NCBI GenBank assembly: GCA_905331475.1
Contig: CAJNYU010003472.1
Span: 1 to 64,000 of the forward strand
Length of the DNA: 64,000 nt
From: Rotaria socialis
Lineage: Eukaryota > Rotifera > Eurotatoria > Philodinida > Philodinidae
Direction of reading: 5' to 3'
The notes below the pieces were generated by a model. The model was not told the DNA's origin, did no database searches, and saw nothing but the letters and a program-made list of their open reading frames with translations. A program made the translations under genes and the position numbers. Positions 10,294-22,253 of this stretch are shown here, piece by piece. Each line of letters opens with the position of its first letter. The stretch's first letter is position 1.

Positions 10294-11703
10294 ATGTTTC
10301 ATTCCCTAAACCATCTGTCTGCTTTTGTTATTCTCTTATTTTATTCATCAATTTGTATCGAAGCTTTCGATCTACTTCGTCGTCACCTCGCCAGCATTTC
10401 TCAAACTCCATTTCTACCAGGGGATGATCCTGGCGAGCCGCTCTTTCTGACACCTTATTTAGAAACAGGTCAAATCGATCTAGCTCGTAACTTAAGCCAA
10501 GTACATTTACAACCAGCTTATTCTTCTCTATCCTATTCCGGCTATTTAACTATCAATAAGACATGTAATAGTAGTCTATTTTTTTGGTTCTTTCCTGCTC
10601 AAAATGGTCATGTTGATTCGCCGTTGGTTGTTTGGTTACAAGGTGGACCTGGTGCATCGTCTCTTTTTGGTCTTTTCTCCGAGCATGGCCCAATTCAAGT
10701 CGACGAAAATGAGCAGCTTCATCCAAGAAATATCACTTGGAATTCTAAATATCATCTTCTCTTTATTGATCAACCGGTTGGCACTGGCTTTAGTTTTACT
10801 GCCGCCGATCAATGCTATGTGCATACTGAAGATGAAGTAGCACGTGATCTTTACGCGATGCTCATCCAATTCTTTCAAATTTATTACGAATATGCGTCGT
10901 GTCATTTCTATGCTACTGGCGAGTCCTATGGTGGCAAATATGTACCAGCTATTGTTTATAAAATTCACACAGAAAATCCTCAAGCCAAATTAAAAATCAA
11001 TCTAAAAGGAATGGCCATCGGTAATGGTTTGATAGATCCTTATAATCAATGGGATTATGGACCAGCGATGTATCAAATGGGTTTGATTGATCAACGACAA
11101 CTAGAATATGTTAATTTATTGACAGCATTAGTGCGTGAAGCCATCCGACAAGGTCAATATCAACAAGCTTACTCTATTTTTGGCGATCTTTTCGATAGTT
11201 TCTATCCAAATAAGACCGGTATGATTGATGCTGACGATTATCTTCGTACCAATTTTCCCGACGATTACTTCTACTATATTCCTTGGGTGATGGCAAGTGA
11301 GCACCGTCGTCAAATTCATGTAGGCAATATGACATATAATGATGGTGAAAAAGTACAGATTGCTCTTCAAGATGATGCGATGCAGTCAATTGCAAGCAAA
11401 GTAGCGATGATAGCCAACAATGACTATAAAGTATTGATTTACAATGGACTGCTTGATGTCATTATTCCTTCTTCAGTGACGATGAATTGGATTGATAAAC
11501 TCGAATGGAACTATGCCGATCAGTTGCGTAGTGCCGAACGCATTGTTTGGAAAGTGAAAGAAGACGATCGAGAGGTAGCTGGTTATCTGAAGCAAGCACA
11601 TTCTTTCTTTTTGGCTTGGGTTCGGAATGCTGGTCACTCGGTTCCTAGTGAACAACCACGTGCAGCCTTTGATCTCATCGATCGTTTCATTTCTGCTACA
11701 TAA
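10294..11703 (+). CDS. CPVL: serine carboxypeptidase (peptidase S10), CPVL-like, secreted or lysosomal
   Basis: A single-exon protein of 469 residues from the ATG at 10294. An in-frame ATG at 10234 would add 20 polar residues, but starting at 10294 puts a hydrophobic signal peptide (residues 8-23) at the N-terminus and has AACC before the ATG. Family blocks are GGPGASSLFG (117-126), the nucleophile Ser211 in GESYGG, Asp388 in YNGLLDVI and His448 in RNAGHSVP. These form the complete catalytic triad for removal of C-terminal residues at acid pH. Several N-x-S/T sites (for example N146 and N345) fit a secretory-route protein. Order and length match vertebrate CPVL and insect vitellogenic carboxypeptidases. 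Confidence 0.93.
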   Translation: MFHSLNHLSAFVILLFYSSICIEAFDLLRRHLASISQTPFLPGDDPGEPLFLTPYLETGQIDLARNLSQVHLQPAYSSLSYSGYLTINKTCNSSLFFWFFPAQNGHVDSPLVVWLQGGPGASSLFGLFSEHGPIQVDENEQLHPRNITWNSKYHLLFIDQPVGTGFSFTAADQCYVHTEDEVARDLYAMLIQFFQIYYEYASCHFYATGESYGGKYVPAIVYKIHTENPQAKLKINLKGMAIGNGLIDPYNQWDYGPAMYQMGLIDQRQLEYVNLLTALVREAIRQGQYQQAYSIFGDLFDSFYPNKTGMIDADDYLRTNFPDDYFYYIPWVMASEHRRQIHVGNMTYNDGEKVQIALQDDAMQSIASKVAMIANNDYKVLIYNGLLDVIIPSSVTMNWIDKLEWNYADQLRSAERIVWKVKEDDREVAGYLKQAHSFFLAWVRNAGHSVPSEQPRAAFDLIDRFISAT

Positions 11704-12520
11704 TCATTTCTGTTTCATCCTCATGGAAATTTTTATTCTCGACTTGAATTTTCCCCATAGCTGTACTCAGCTATTTCATCTTTTTTGTAGTGTCTTCAAT
11801 TCGACTATAACAAAAACGAAGGCCTATATATTTAACAGAAAATAAATCATATTGACAACCTTCTTTAATCTGCTAAAAAAAGTGCCAACAGCGTCTTAGA
11901 CGAAATTAGTTTGTAAGACAGTGCATTCTCTCAAATCCTTCTCATCTCGTTGTCGTTTACCATCTTATTATCGGACAAGCTACTTCTATCTTACACATCT
12001 ACCAGTTTGTTTTTAAAGAAGAGTATACAAGAGTTGTGAAACTACCTGCGCAATTTGTTTGACTTTCTAGTTAGAGATCTGGAATGTATCTATGAGCAGT
12101 TTCCGAGAAAGATTTGAGAGTGACGATAACTGAGAGTATGGCTATCAGTTTCTAAATAGATGTTGCTTTTTCTCGATGTGAATGCAGGATGTCATTTTTC
12201 TGTACAGAGAACTGGCACAATCTTACCAACACTCACACCGTCAAGATATATCTTAAGAAAAAAGAACTTTTAGTGGTATTCGAAAACTTCTTCTCAAGCT
12301 GTGAGCATGCTAAAAACTCGTCTCAAGGTTTCAAAGTTTTATTTTTACCGATGTAGAAGTCTAGAAGAGTTCGTAAATTGAGCGAAATCATTAATCAATC
12401 AAACGTAAGCAAGGATACTTGAGCAACATAAAAATAAAAACAAACAACACCCAAATCAAATAAGCATTAAAAGCAGCATAGCATTCATAAATAATACTAG
12501 TGCGAGTCGAAAGTAGCGAT
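11704..12520. other. intergenic stretch
   Basis: It includes the probable 3' UTR of the carboxypeptidase gene, with an AATAAA at about 11840. Nothing else is recognised. Confidence 0.4.
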
Positions 12521-14098
12521 TTATTTTTGATAGATGTATACAGTGTTTGAATATGTGACTCCTGATATAGTTCGAATAAATTTCATGCATATTGACACGA
12601 AAAGTGGTCTGGTCAGTGTCAAAATTGTAATCATAGCACCCAGAAGTGTAAACACTGTGGTAAAATGAATATAGCATCATTCCTAGTGTTCACATCATAC
12701 GTGCATTGGAGTGGTTGACATTCTCTATAGTAATTTGCAAACATAATCAATGGGTTCCATTGCTCGATCACCAAATTATTAATTATTTCTCCAACCGTTG
12801 TATTTATTTCATATTGATATAGTAATGAGCAGTTAAGAGCTTTTTCATTCATCACCATTGGTGATTCAACATAGATTGATTATAAAGTCACTCGAGAGTT
12901 GAACTAACCAGTGATTCAATCACATAACATCCTGCATAGAGACCGACTACATTAAACAATATTTTCCGCGTACTACTCTTGAAAATACTTGAACGTGAAA
13001 CGCACGATGCGGTACTATAACACCAACAATTTGAGTGTCCTTGCACATATGTACTTATAAAACCAAATGCTGGTCAATCATAGAGATAGTAATTTGTTAG
13101 AAGTGGCCACATCAAAGCATTTGCTTCTGTTTTTGTACGAATCATTTGTAGAGATAAAAGAAATTCCTTTGTTGTTGATGATATAATTTGATTAATTGTT
13201 GCTTGAGTTTGTGCATGAAGCAAATCTGAATTCACTACATTCGGACTGAAATACTGAATTGAATAGAGATGAATCAAGTTGTCAGAAATAGTTTCATTCA
13301 CTAAATCACAAAACATGACAAATGATTGAAATATAAACGAGCCCACAGTGCGGAAATCGTTTTTGTATGCATAACCTTGAAAGTATGTAGGAGCGAAAAC
13401 TTCAATCCACTGATCAGCGACGAAATCACTTGTTTATAATTGATGGAAAGTAAAGTTAATTTGAAGAAATTTTTCATACTCAATTGAAAGCTTGCTGCAC
13501 GGACACCTCAACGTACTTGGATATTTTGCATAGAGCTGTGAGTATTGTTTGAAAGGACAGGAGCGTATAAGATACCCTATCGGCCTATTGCGATTTTTTC
13601 AACTGAACCTAACCAAATTATATATGAAATGAAAGATGGCGTTGAGATAAAGTTATGGGTACAAACAAAAGTTGACTATTTCTCTTGGAAACACTCTTCC
13701 ATTTTCGACGCCAAATATATCACAATAGAACTGCTCTCTGATCTACCATTCGATAGACATTTTTAGGCGCTACAAAATATGATAACTAGACAAGTAAAGT
13801 ACCTGATGCACAACCATGTGGCAATTCTATACGAACTGTGCACGACGAATACGGTTCAATGTTAGGATTACAAGAATTTGCCACATCATCATCATCAACT
13901 GTTAGAATACTCTGAACAGTTGCCTATAACAACAGAACAATGGAAAAAGCGAGAGCAAATCACATGGTACGCATGTAAATGAGAAATGTAACACAAGATT
14001 GAATAGCTTTCATTAAAAATCTGATACGACCGAGGCAGAACAATGATGATAAAGACAAGAAAAAGAACGATAACGATAACAGATGCAAAAGTATTCAC
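12521..14098 (-). pseudogene. broken gene of a membrane-protein family typical of bdelloids
   Basis: Successive minus-strand frames carry pieces of one protein: an N-terminal membrane segment (about 14095-13990), LRCPCSKLSIEYEKFL near 13480, TSDFVADQWIEVFAPTYF near 13420, then a long conserved middle to 13077, a VVGLYAGCYVIESLVSSTLE block near 12900, and NCSLLYQYEINTTVGEII near 12820. A hydrophobic TVFTLLGAMITIL tail runs to 12521. From memory this order is that of a large uncharacterised bdelloid family with one membrane helix at each end. In-frame stops at 13434-13436, 13074-13076 and 12888-12890, and frame changes near 12855 and 12660, show it is dead. The 5' end is poorly defined. Confidence 0.72.
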
Positions 14099-14834
14099 AT
14101 ATCTAGTCAGTACGGGTGGAATTATTACGATTGTGACTTGTCAGCACTCTTCAGTATGATAAGAGGAAAATCGCGTAATTGCGTAGAGTCAGTTAGGATT
14201 GCAGGTTAAGAAGTGGATCAGAGAAAAGTATATCTATTTTTCGGATATTCTGGCAATAGTTGTACTGCATGATCCTATCATTAATCGAAATAATCAATAT
14301 GACCTGTATCCAATAAAATGATGAATTTCTTCAGAGTCGATTCAAACGCGAAACGAGCAAGCAAACCTGCCATATCACGTGACTTATTGGATTAGTATCA
14401 AACATGCATTAGAAAATTCAGGACCATCATGATTTAAAGCCGATTGAAGAGAATGTTTTATTTTTCACTCCTTCTAATATATTCTCAATCGTCAAAGTAG
14501 TTGATATCCCTGGAAAATTCTCACACTGTCGTTTTAGCATTTTTTTCTTGGCCCGTGCTTGTTCACATCCACACCCTTCAAAACTTTCCTCTCAGGCCCC
14601 GCAATATGCCTTCGAACAGCATCACAAAATTTTCAAATTCTGTAAAACTCCACTGCTTTGGAATCTATATTTCTGTTGCATTGTGATTATAAATTACATC
14701 TCATTTCTCCTTGCTGAATAGTGACAACATGCACTGACACCATCTGCTGTTAGCTCTCAGAAACGACTGAAGTATGGTTATTTAAAGTATTTTCAGATGC
14801 TTCAATCTACTCATTCGTCATTCGACAAGAAACT
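14099..14834. other. intergenic stretch
   Basis: No recognisable gene. It separates the minus-strand pseudogene from the divergently placed secreted-protein gene, so it should include the promoter of the latter. Confidence 0.4.
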
Positions 14835-16005
14835 ATGTTTGCAAGTATCATCACTACTACTCTGTTCTTCTGGACTATTAGTGTCACAATATCCTTGAGT
14901 ATGAAGTCGAAAAATAATCGCATAATATTATTTGTTTTAATTCATCAACAATGCTTTCTGTTTGATAGGGCCGCTGTTCATTAATCAGCAAACGAGTAGG
15001 TCTACGTATTTTGTAATTTTACTTTATATGATATTAATTTATAATGCATTGAATTTGTGTTCGAACACAAAGATAATAATTGATTGAAAATTTCATCTTT
15101 TCTATTTCTGACTAATCAAGTGTAGATGTTCTTAAGCAATCGAACACATTTTCAAACAGTTACTCCATTTTATTCATTTATGCGTGTCATCTTCGACCCG
15201 CTTTAAAAAAAATAGTTGAATGTTATTCAATAAATAATAATGCGATAGAAAAAAAAACAAGTGAAGATCTGCGTCCTGCTTAAATCAAATGAGTATTGAA
15301 AAAGAAATTCAATACAAAATATATCAGTTAAAATTCAAGTCGAGAGATGGTTTTTCTATCATGAGTTGAGAGGGCTTTTAGAATAAATTTATTCTTTATT
15401 TCATGAACTGTATAATTTAGACGTTTTACATCATTTTTCAAAATATTTACAAACCTAAAGTTCTTTTAGAGGCAAAAATATTGAAATTTGGTAGTTAAAT
15501 CAGAGATGAATTTTTCTTATTTGTAGCTTTTTCAGAACGACGCTCATTAATAACTTTTGATGACATAACAAATACTACTGATACACCAGGAGTTCCAGTA
15601 CCTAGCAACTATGGTGGTTTAAATTGGGAAAATGTTTTGGTTTTGAATGGTTTAAATTTTAGCAATCCAGGTACTGGCTATAGAACGGGTGTTGTTAGTC
15701 CACCGTATCTTGCTTTTAATGGATATGGTAGTCCAATGACTATCGAAAGTGCAACTGCAAGTACATTATTTACAGCACACTCATTTTATTCTTGTGCAGT
15801 TTGGTACGATAACATAACACTGGCAATGGTTGGTTCAAGATCAGGCACCATTTTGTTTACGAAAACAGTATCACTATTTATACAAAATAGAACCTTGGTT
15901 GAACTCAACTGGCCCAGAATCGATAGCATACATTTAACTTCGATTTGTGATTGGTGCTGTGATGCGAAACACTTCACAATGGATAATCTAGTTGTTACAT
16001 TCTAA
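14835..16005 (+). CDS. small secreted protein with an FDD...YGGLNW...FNGYG...MDNL domain
   Basis: Two exons, 14835-14898 and 15527-16005, joined in phase 1 to 180 residues. Exon 1 encodes a signal peptide (residues about 5-21). Exon 2 carries a domain with the motifs LITFDDI, VPVPSNYGGLNWEN, SPPYLAFNGYG and a closing FTMDNLVVTF. I know this pattern from secreted proteins of fungi and from bacterial PEP-CTERM-type proteins, where it is probably a beta-sandwich of unknown ligand. The internal residues include N-x-S/T sites and a CDWCC cluster. The 628-bp intron is long for this genome. A bacterial or fungal origin with a later gain of a signal-peptide exon is an inference. Confidence 0.75.
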
Positions 16006-17367
16006 AGATGAAATCTTTCTAAAGGAAACAAAGATTACTATTCAACGAAAAGATTTACTATTTCTCTTCGTGGATTATGTAGTAGTTCAACAGTTGACAA
16101 CACCCTCAAGAGTGATATTTGAATAATAATAATATGCAGAGATCCATGGAAACCAGTCAACTAATAGCCAAAAGTTATTGACGACCTCCTAGAAATAGAA
16201 ATACCATCAATAGAAAGAGCAATTCTTAGTAGGAGCGCCACTCAATAAGAGTCAAATCCATCACAGATTATATGATTGATCATGCACAACGAGACCACAG
16301 ATCATTTTCGTCGTTTTGTACAATGGTTGAATGCTCTAAAGCATCAGGCATTTAGTTCAATGATAAACAAGAGAATAGTCCCAAGTAAAGTTTTCATACT
16401 TTTGATATGTTTTTACTGATAACTCGTCCAACGTGTGTATCCAATATTAATTTCTTTAATGTACAAATGGGAACACTGGTTAATGGGCAGGCGACCATGT
16501 TCTGCCTATTGAAGAATAATTGAAAGAACTATTTTATTAGTGTATTAAGAACAAAGGATTCCCGCCGGTTTTGGCTGTCTATTTGTCATAAATCTGCTGA
16601 CTTCACAATGACTTTGAATAAATCAAACGAGTTCACGTGATCTAATTTAACTTGAAGTCTTTGTTCAACTTTTCCATTTTAAAGAACGAAGAGGGAAAAT
16701 TATTTTTTGATATTTTCAAATCAGTTCTGTTTTTTGTTGATCATTGGGATTTCTACTGAAATTCAACAAAAGCAAGATTTATCAACCAACGACACAGCGA
16801 CTAGTAGTATAGCGATAAGACAAGATCTCACGATTAATCATGAAAAGTGCGGCGATTTCTAGAACATGGAGATTTATAGTCTGCATGATGCTTTGATGAA
16901 GTTTGACAGGGAAAAAAATATTACGAGACTCATCTAGTTTAACGAAGTTCGTTCTATTTTCTCGACTGAGGACGACAGCAAGTATGTATTGGAAGAATCG
17001 TAGTTAAAACAATAAAATTTCTTGTGTCAATGCCGTTGAGTGACATCTATCTTCGCTCGATTTTTGACATGTTATTCTTATAATCCAATCGAATCAAAGT
17101 GCTACAATCCTACTCGTGTTGAACGCGATGCATGCAGCGCATCACTTCAAAGTACTCGCCTGCTGTTACATGTATGCGTTGTCTATCGTTTTTTATTATT
17201 CTTCCGGGAAGCAGAAGAGTGTTAGTGCGCCTTCTTTTTTTGTTATTCCCGTTCTTTCTCTCTTCATATACAGATTGCAATCAATATTGTGTTCGTTTAC
17301 CGTGTTCTGTTCATTACCGACATTCTTCTGCGAATAAAAAACAAAACAAAAACCACGTAAACTGCTC
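16006..17367. other. intergenic stretch and Ras 5' region
   Basis: No gene is recognised. The last 200-250 bp is pyrimidine-rich and ends in CACGTAAACTGCTC before the Ras start codon, so it probably holds the Ras promoter and leader. Overlapping short open frames there show no conserved protein. Confidence 0.4.
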
Positions 17368-18482
17368 ATGACTGAATATAAGCTCGTCGTCGTCGGTGGT
17401 AAATAAACAAACAGTAAAACAAACTGCTCATTTTTTATTTTTTTTTGTTCTGACTATAGCTGGCGGCGTGGGCAAAAGTGCATTGACAATTCAGCTGATT
17501 CAAAATCAGTATGTATATTGTCTAAAAAAATTAAAATGATTATTTCCTATATTTTGTAGTTTTATTGATGAATACGATCCAACTATTGGTATAACACATA
17601 TATATATATTAAGTGTCATATTTGTTTTAATTATATATTCATATCTTCAGAGGATTCATATCGAAAACAAGCTGTGGTCGATGGCGAAACATGTCTACTA
17701 GATATTCTTGTATGCTGAAATATTTGTTTTCAATTTCAATTTATTTATTTGTATTTATAGGATACTGCTGGCCAAGAAGAATACAGGTTTCAATATTTAT
17801 TGTAAAATTTTTATAATATTAATATATTTAAATTTCAGTGCTATGCGTGATCAATACATGCGTGGTGGTGAAGGTTTCCTATGTGTATTCGCTGTTAATA
17901 GTGCAAAATCATTTGAAGAAATAAAACAATATCGTGAACAGGTAAAAATCATTACTGTAGTTTTTTTCTGTCGCATGAATTCAATTGTAAATAATTCATT
18001 TAGATCAAACGTGTAAAAGATGCTGACGATATTCCTATGGTTTGTAAGTACAATTCAATTATCGGTCTTTTTTGAATTTCGTAAATAAAAAATATTTAGT
18101 GGTGGGAAATAAAATTGATTTACCAACACGAACAATTGATTTATCCTATGCAAAAGATTTTGCTGCATCCTTATCCATGCCATTTGTACAAACATCAGCT
18201 AAAACTCGGCAAGGTGTTGAAGAAGCATTTTATACACTTGTTCGTGAAATAAGAAAATATGTAAATAAAGAATAATTGATTTTTGTTTTCTATTGTAAAA
18301 GGAAATAATTTGATTTGTTTGCTTGTTTGTTTCAGAAGGAACGTACACGAAAGGATCGAAAAGGTCGGAAGAATAAAAACGGTGGTAACGGCACAGGTGG
18401 TAGTGGAAATAAGTTTTCATTAAAAGATGGTCGAAGTCAAAGTGCAAAGCGTAGCGGGAAACGAATGTGTACGCTCATGTAG
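17368..18482 (+). CDS. Ras: Ras GTPase (H/K/N-Ras class) with CAAX box
   Basis: Nine exons: 17368-17398, 17460-17508, 17560-17588, 17651-17709, 17761-17786, 17839-17941, 18004-18043, 18100-18260 and 18336-18482. All phases close to 214 residues. It begins [20 protein letters not shown], so the P-loop has Gly12 and Gly13. The effector loop YDPTIEDSY, the switch II segment [10 protein letters not shown] with Gln61, and the motifs VGNKID and TSAKT are all intact. These make it a canonical Ras, not Rap or Ral. A variable basic, Gly/Ser-rich tail ends in CTLM, whose Met favours farnesylation, so the protein should sit on the plasma membrane and drive Raf/PI3K-type effectors. Introns are about 50-75 bp. 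TMEM230 starts only 437 bp downstream. Confidence 0.96.
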
Positions 18483-18919
18483 AACGTAAATTCAAGTCAT
18501 GCTTAGCAATATTTTTAAAATCGATTTTTTTCCTCTTTATCTAATTCATATACAGAAACGGACGTGTTTTTTTTCTTGCTTTTCATCCCTTCTTCTCTCC
18601 CTCGATGTCAGATATTTGTTGTGTGTTTCCGAGAAACAAATTTTTGTTTGTGTGTGGTGTTGTGCTTTATTTCTTCGATGTTTCCTAGTCAAACAAATAT
18701 GTGTCTCATAGTTGTGATGTGATAACACACAACTTTCATTTTCTTCTGCTTTGAAACGTATTGTTTCTTCTTTTATTATTGTGTGTGCAGTAGTTTTATT
18801 TCGGGAAATCAGAAGAATGAATAATCTTTTCTTCCCTATACAAAGAAATATTGCGATTTTAATTTTTTTGTTTCAGATTTATATATTTTTTGTTTGTGAA
18901 TGTAAATACGGTTATTACA

Positions 18920-21200
18920 ATGGCGACTACAAATATCGAGACAACAGAAACAGTGACAACATCAAATATTGAATTGAGTGAAAAGAAAGATGATGGGTTA
19001 ACCGTAAACAAAGATAAGAAAAGAACGGTGAGATTTGAGAAAATTGGAATCGTATGAATCAAAAGTAGATTTAATTAAAAGTGAAGCGTCCTTTAAATTG
19101 ATTGGTGCGTTCTTGGCGTTTTCGAAGAATGAATAAGAGACAAAATCAAACTTTCTGTCGTTTTTTTTCTTTGATAGCCATAAACATTAATCGAATCATC
19201 AAGATAAGGAGTGCCCTAGAAAATGTAGGCCTCTTAGTATTTTATCACTATCTTCATTAATAGTTATATCTTTGCCTTAGAGTTCTTACTAAAACATTTG
19301 CCTTTCAGTTTTGTAAAAGAAACGCCAATAATATATTGCCATAAAATACAAAATAAATAGTCGAAAGAGATTCTACCCTGAACACTGCACAATGTGCGAA
19401 TAACAGATGTAGGAGCAGTGTTTGTTTTCAATAGCTATTCTTCTTTTCTTTTTGACTAGACATGCGCTTAGCAATTCTCATCTTCTTTTGAATAAAGGTG
19501 ACTTATGTTTTGCGAAACAAGAACAATGCATGCATGCCATATTATTTTCTTACTAAAATTTTTATACGAGTGTTACATGTTTCTTATGAACCATAAAATT
19601 CATACCGGGATGTTGCGGAGATTAATCGAGCAAAACCTTTCCCCCATAATTAATGTAATATCGTAGCATCAAAGTTTAGTGTGCGACATTCGCACAGAAA
19701 ACTTTCGTTATGTTCACATTGACAAAAGTCTGGCTGTACGCTAATCAAACCATGAAGATGAAATTTGATTAAATATTCATAAAGAGCTTTCTAAGAGCTT
19801 TTGAATAGATGATTAGTTATATTTGTATCTGACATGTCCAACGGCTAAGAGAAAAGAAAACGGCAGACTAATACTAAAAAATACATTATGTAAGTTTCTT
19901 TTATATTCTGTAACGTTGGCTGTTTGACTGTAGAGCTTTTTTGATGTGAATTCACTATTGATTCAACGAGAAATCGATCGGTAAAACAGTCCCAATTCAT
20001 CCAGGTAATCAACATTGATGGAAGTATTAGTGAAATACCGGAAAGCATTTTTTATTCAATGTCATGCGTAATATTTGAGTGAATAATTAATGAAATACAA
20101 TATTTTCGCTGTCAACTTTATTGATTAAGAGATTCAGTTGACTTAAATGCAAATAACTCTCTTTCTAATCATTAGATACATATTCGGTAGTATGCTTAAA
20201 CTGAATCAAAGAAGATAATGGAGCAAAAGACTCAGCATTCGAAACACTTTTAAGAAGTACTATTTGAACAAATATTATCGAAGTTTATGTCGTATTTTTG
20301 TCCCTGTACTCGAATATAAGTATAGTAAGTGAGCTCTTGTTCTTTTAAAACTCATTAGTTTCTAGCAGATGGTGGATATTATAGGAAAATAGTGCATAAA
20401 AAACAACAATAATAATAATGTTATATTTTTAAAGGTATCCTTTCGAAGTTGCTCGTTTACGCTACTTTAACTTTAAAATAAAAACGATTCTTTTTTTCTA
20501 GTTTTTTCCTCCTGTATCTTCAATTGTTATTGTAATTAAACAATGATTCTATTTTTGTCTTTTAGCGCTTCAGAAGTCCAGTCAGGTAAGGCTAATACAA
20601 TGCGTATTCAGAACTTCTATTCTTGAGTTGCCTATCGTGAATCGTATTGATGCCTGCGACTTATCTTTGCATTTATTCGAAATTATATTTATACATATAT
20701 ATATATTATTCTTTAGAAATATCTTCAAGTCAAAAACTGAAGATGACAAACCCTCACCGTATCATCGCCTAGAAGAAGAAAAGCAATATTCTGATTTACA
20801 AGTTAGATTCATATTTATTATTATGAAATATAATAAGAAAAGAAACTTTCAAACTTTTATTTCGTTTTAGTTTCAAGAGCCACAGGTCAAAGTACCTATT
20901 TTTGCTATTGTTCTAGCTGTTGTGCTCTTTCTTATCGGTTCTGTGATGATTACCTTAGGGGCGTTAATGTTAACTGGTCGCATAGAAACACAAGTTTGTA
21001 ATTTTCTTTTCGATATGACTTTATACTTAATTGTTTTCTATTTTATGGTATTGTAGTATAGTGATCGTACGTGGCCATTAATACTTATTGGAACATTAGT
21101 TTTTCTGCCTGGTTTTTATCATTTACGTATTGCTTATTGGGCTTGGAAGGGAGACCGAGATTTCTCGTTTGCTGATATACCAGATCTTGATTGGTTCTGA
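18920..21200 (+). CDS. TMEM230: TMEM230-like two-helix vesicle membrane protein
   Basis: Five exons: 18920-19027, 20566-20585, 20717-20801, 20871-20993 and 21057-21200, giving 159 residues with all phases closed. The C-terminal two thirds match TMEM230 clearly: YSDLQFQEP, then helix 1 ([21 protein letters not shown]), a short loop, helix 2 ending [18 protein letters not shown], and the acidic tail [15 protein letters not shown]230 is a protein of secretory, recycling and synaptic vesicles. The first exon is low in complexity (Thr/Lys-rich) and separated by a 1.5-kb intron and a 20-bp micro-exon, so the N-terminus is the least certain part. Confidence 0.9.
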
Positions 21201-22130
21201 TGAGCAGCTTATTGATATATTGTACAATTCATTTTTTCTTATATTTTTCTTTTTTTTCCAATTGATAAATAATAAGTGCTTTGTTTAATTGTTCGATATT
21301 TCATTTAACTAACTAACTGATTAAATTTCTCTAGTAAAAACGAAGTTGTCAAAAATTGTCTTTGAAAACATGTTTTGCGAGTTTCTAATAGTTGTCACGG
21401 CAATCATAAAGGAACCAATGGTAGATAAGCAACAGCTTATTTTGACTAAGAAAATTCTTAATTAAAAATGATCATGTAGATGTTACAGCCAACACTTCGA
21501 ATCTAATATAGCATGGCATGTTACAAGGAAACAGAATTGGCAATTTTTACGTCTAGAGCAATATTATAAATATTTCAACATAACCACTGGCCTTCATAAA
21601 ACTATATTTTTGTTTTCTGTGTGTCAAACGTCACGTATTAGAATTACTATGATAAGTTTTGAATGAATTTAATCAATTTTCTTTGGTCTAATGCCTCTAT
21701 TCATAATTTTATAGAATCACTGAAATATTTTTCCTGCGTTCTTTTTTTTACATGATTATCCTTCAAGAGTATCCGGTTCAAAGTCTGAAAAATTTCAATA
21801 AAATCTAAGATTTCATCAGCTAACTATTTCTCATAAGGTGTTGCCTAAAAATCTATTATGCCATTATGTGTGCTGCAAGAGCAAATTTTTCTTTTTCTTC
21901 CGACTGCATCGCATCTTCTTCTGACATACATCGAAGGCTTTCCTTTCGCCCGTCTCTTGTTACTCATGTCGATAAAGCGAGAGAAAAAAGGGGGGTGCCG
22001 GCATTCTCTTTTTTCTTTTATTCTTCTTTTTGTAGCAATGTATATAAATAGAGAATATAGTGGAGTATGCTACGACAAAAAAAACACCAATATATATTTT
22101 TTTTTACTATTATTTTATACCGCTTGAGCA
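21201..22130. other. intergenic stretch
   Basis: It contains the 3' UTR of TMEM230 and the leader of the small CxxC protein. An 89-codon open frame at 21858-22127 ends just before that gene and shows no conserved protein; it is probably leader sequence. Confidence 0.4.
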
Positions 22131-22253
22131 ATGTGCATGAAAGTTACTTGTGACAAATGTGGCAAGCCAACATGGCGAGGCTGTGGTCAACATATTGAAC
22201 AAACATTAAAAGATGTTCCAGTCACAGAACGATGTCAATGTCCACGAGATTAA
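22131..22253 (+). CDS. 40-residue conserved zinc-ribbon-like small protein
   Basis: It begins MCMKVTCDKCGKPTWRGCG and ends RCQCPRD before TAA. The pattern of two CxxC/CxC cysteine groups around GKPTW-x-GCG-x-H is one I know from a very short uncharacterised protein family common in fungi, plants and some animals. The cysteines and the histidine (QHIEQTL) could bind one zinc ion. Start: the ATG at 22131; a second Met at codon 3 is possible. Too short for most gene finders. Function unknown. Confidence 0.75.
   Translation: MCMKVTCDKCGKPTWRGCGQHIEQTLKDVPVTERCQCPRD

Noticed and set aside
10636-10983. Minus-strand 115-codon open frame opposite the carboxypeptidase gene
   Set aside because: It is a shadow of the CPVL-like coding sequence, which has a complete catalytic triad on the plus strand.
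17040-17371. Three overlapping short plus-strand frames before Ras
   Set aside because: They sit in the presumed Ras promoter and leader, overlap one another in different frames, and match nothing.
21858-22127. 89-codon plus-strand frame before the small CxxC protein
   Set aside because: T-rich composition, overlapping frames on the same strand and no conserved motif; probably leader sequence.
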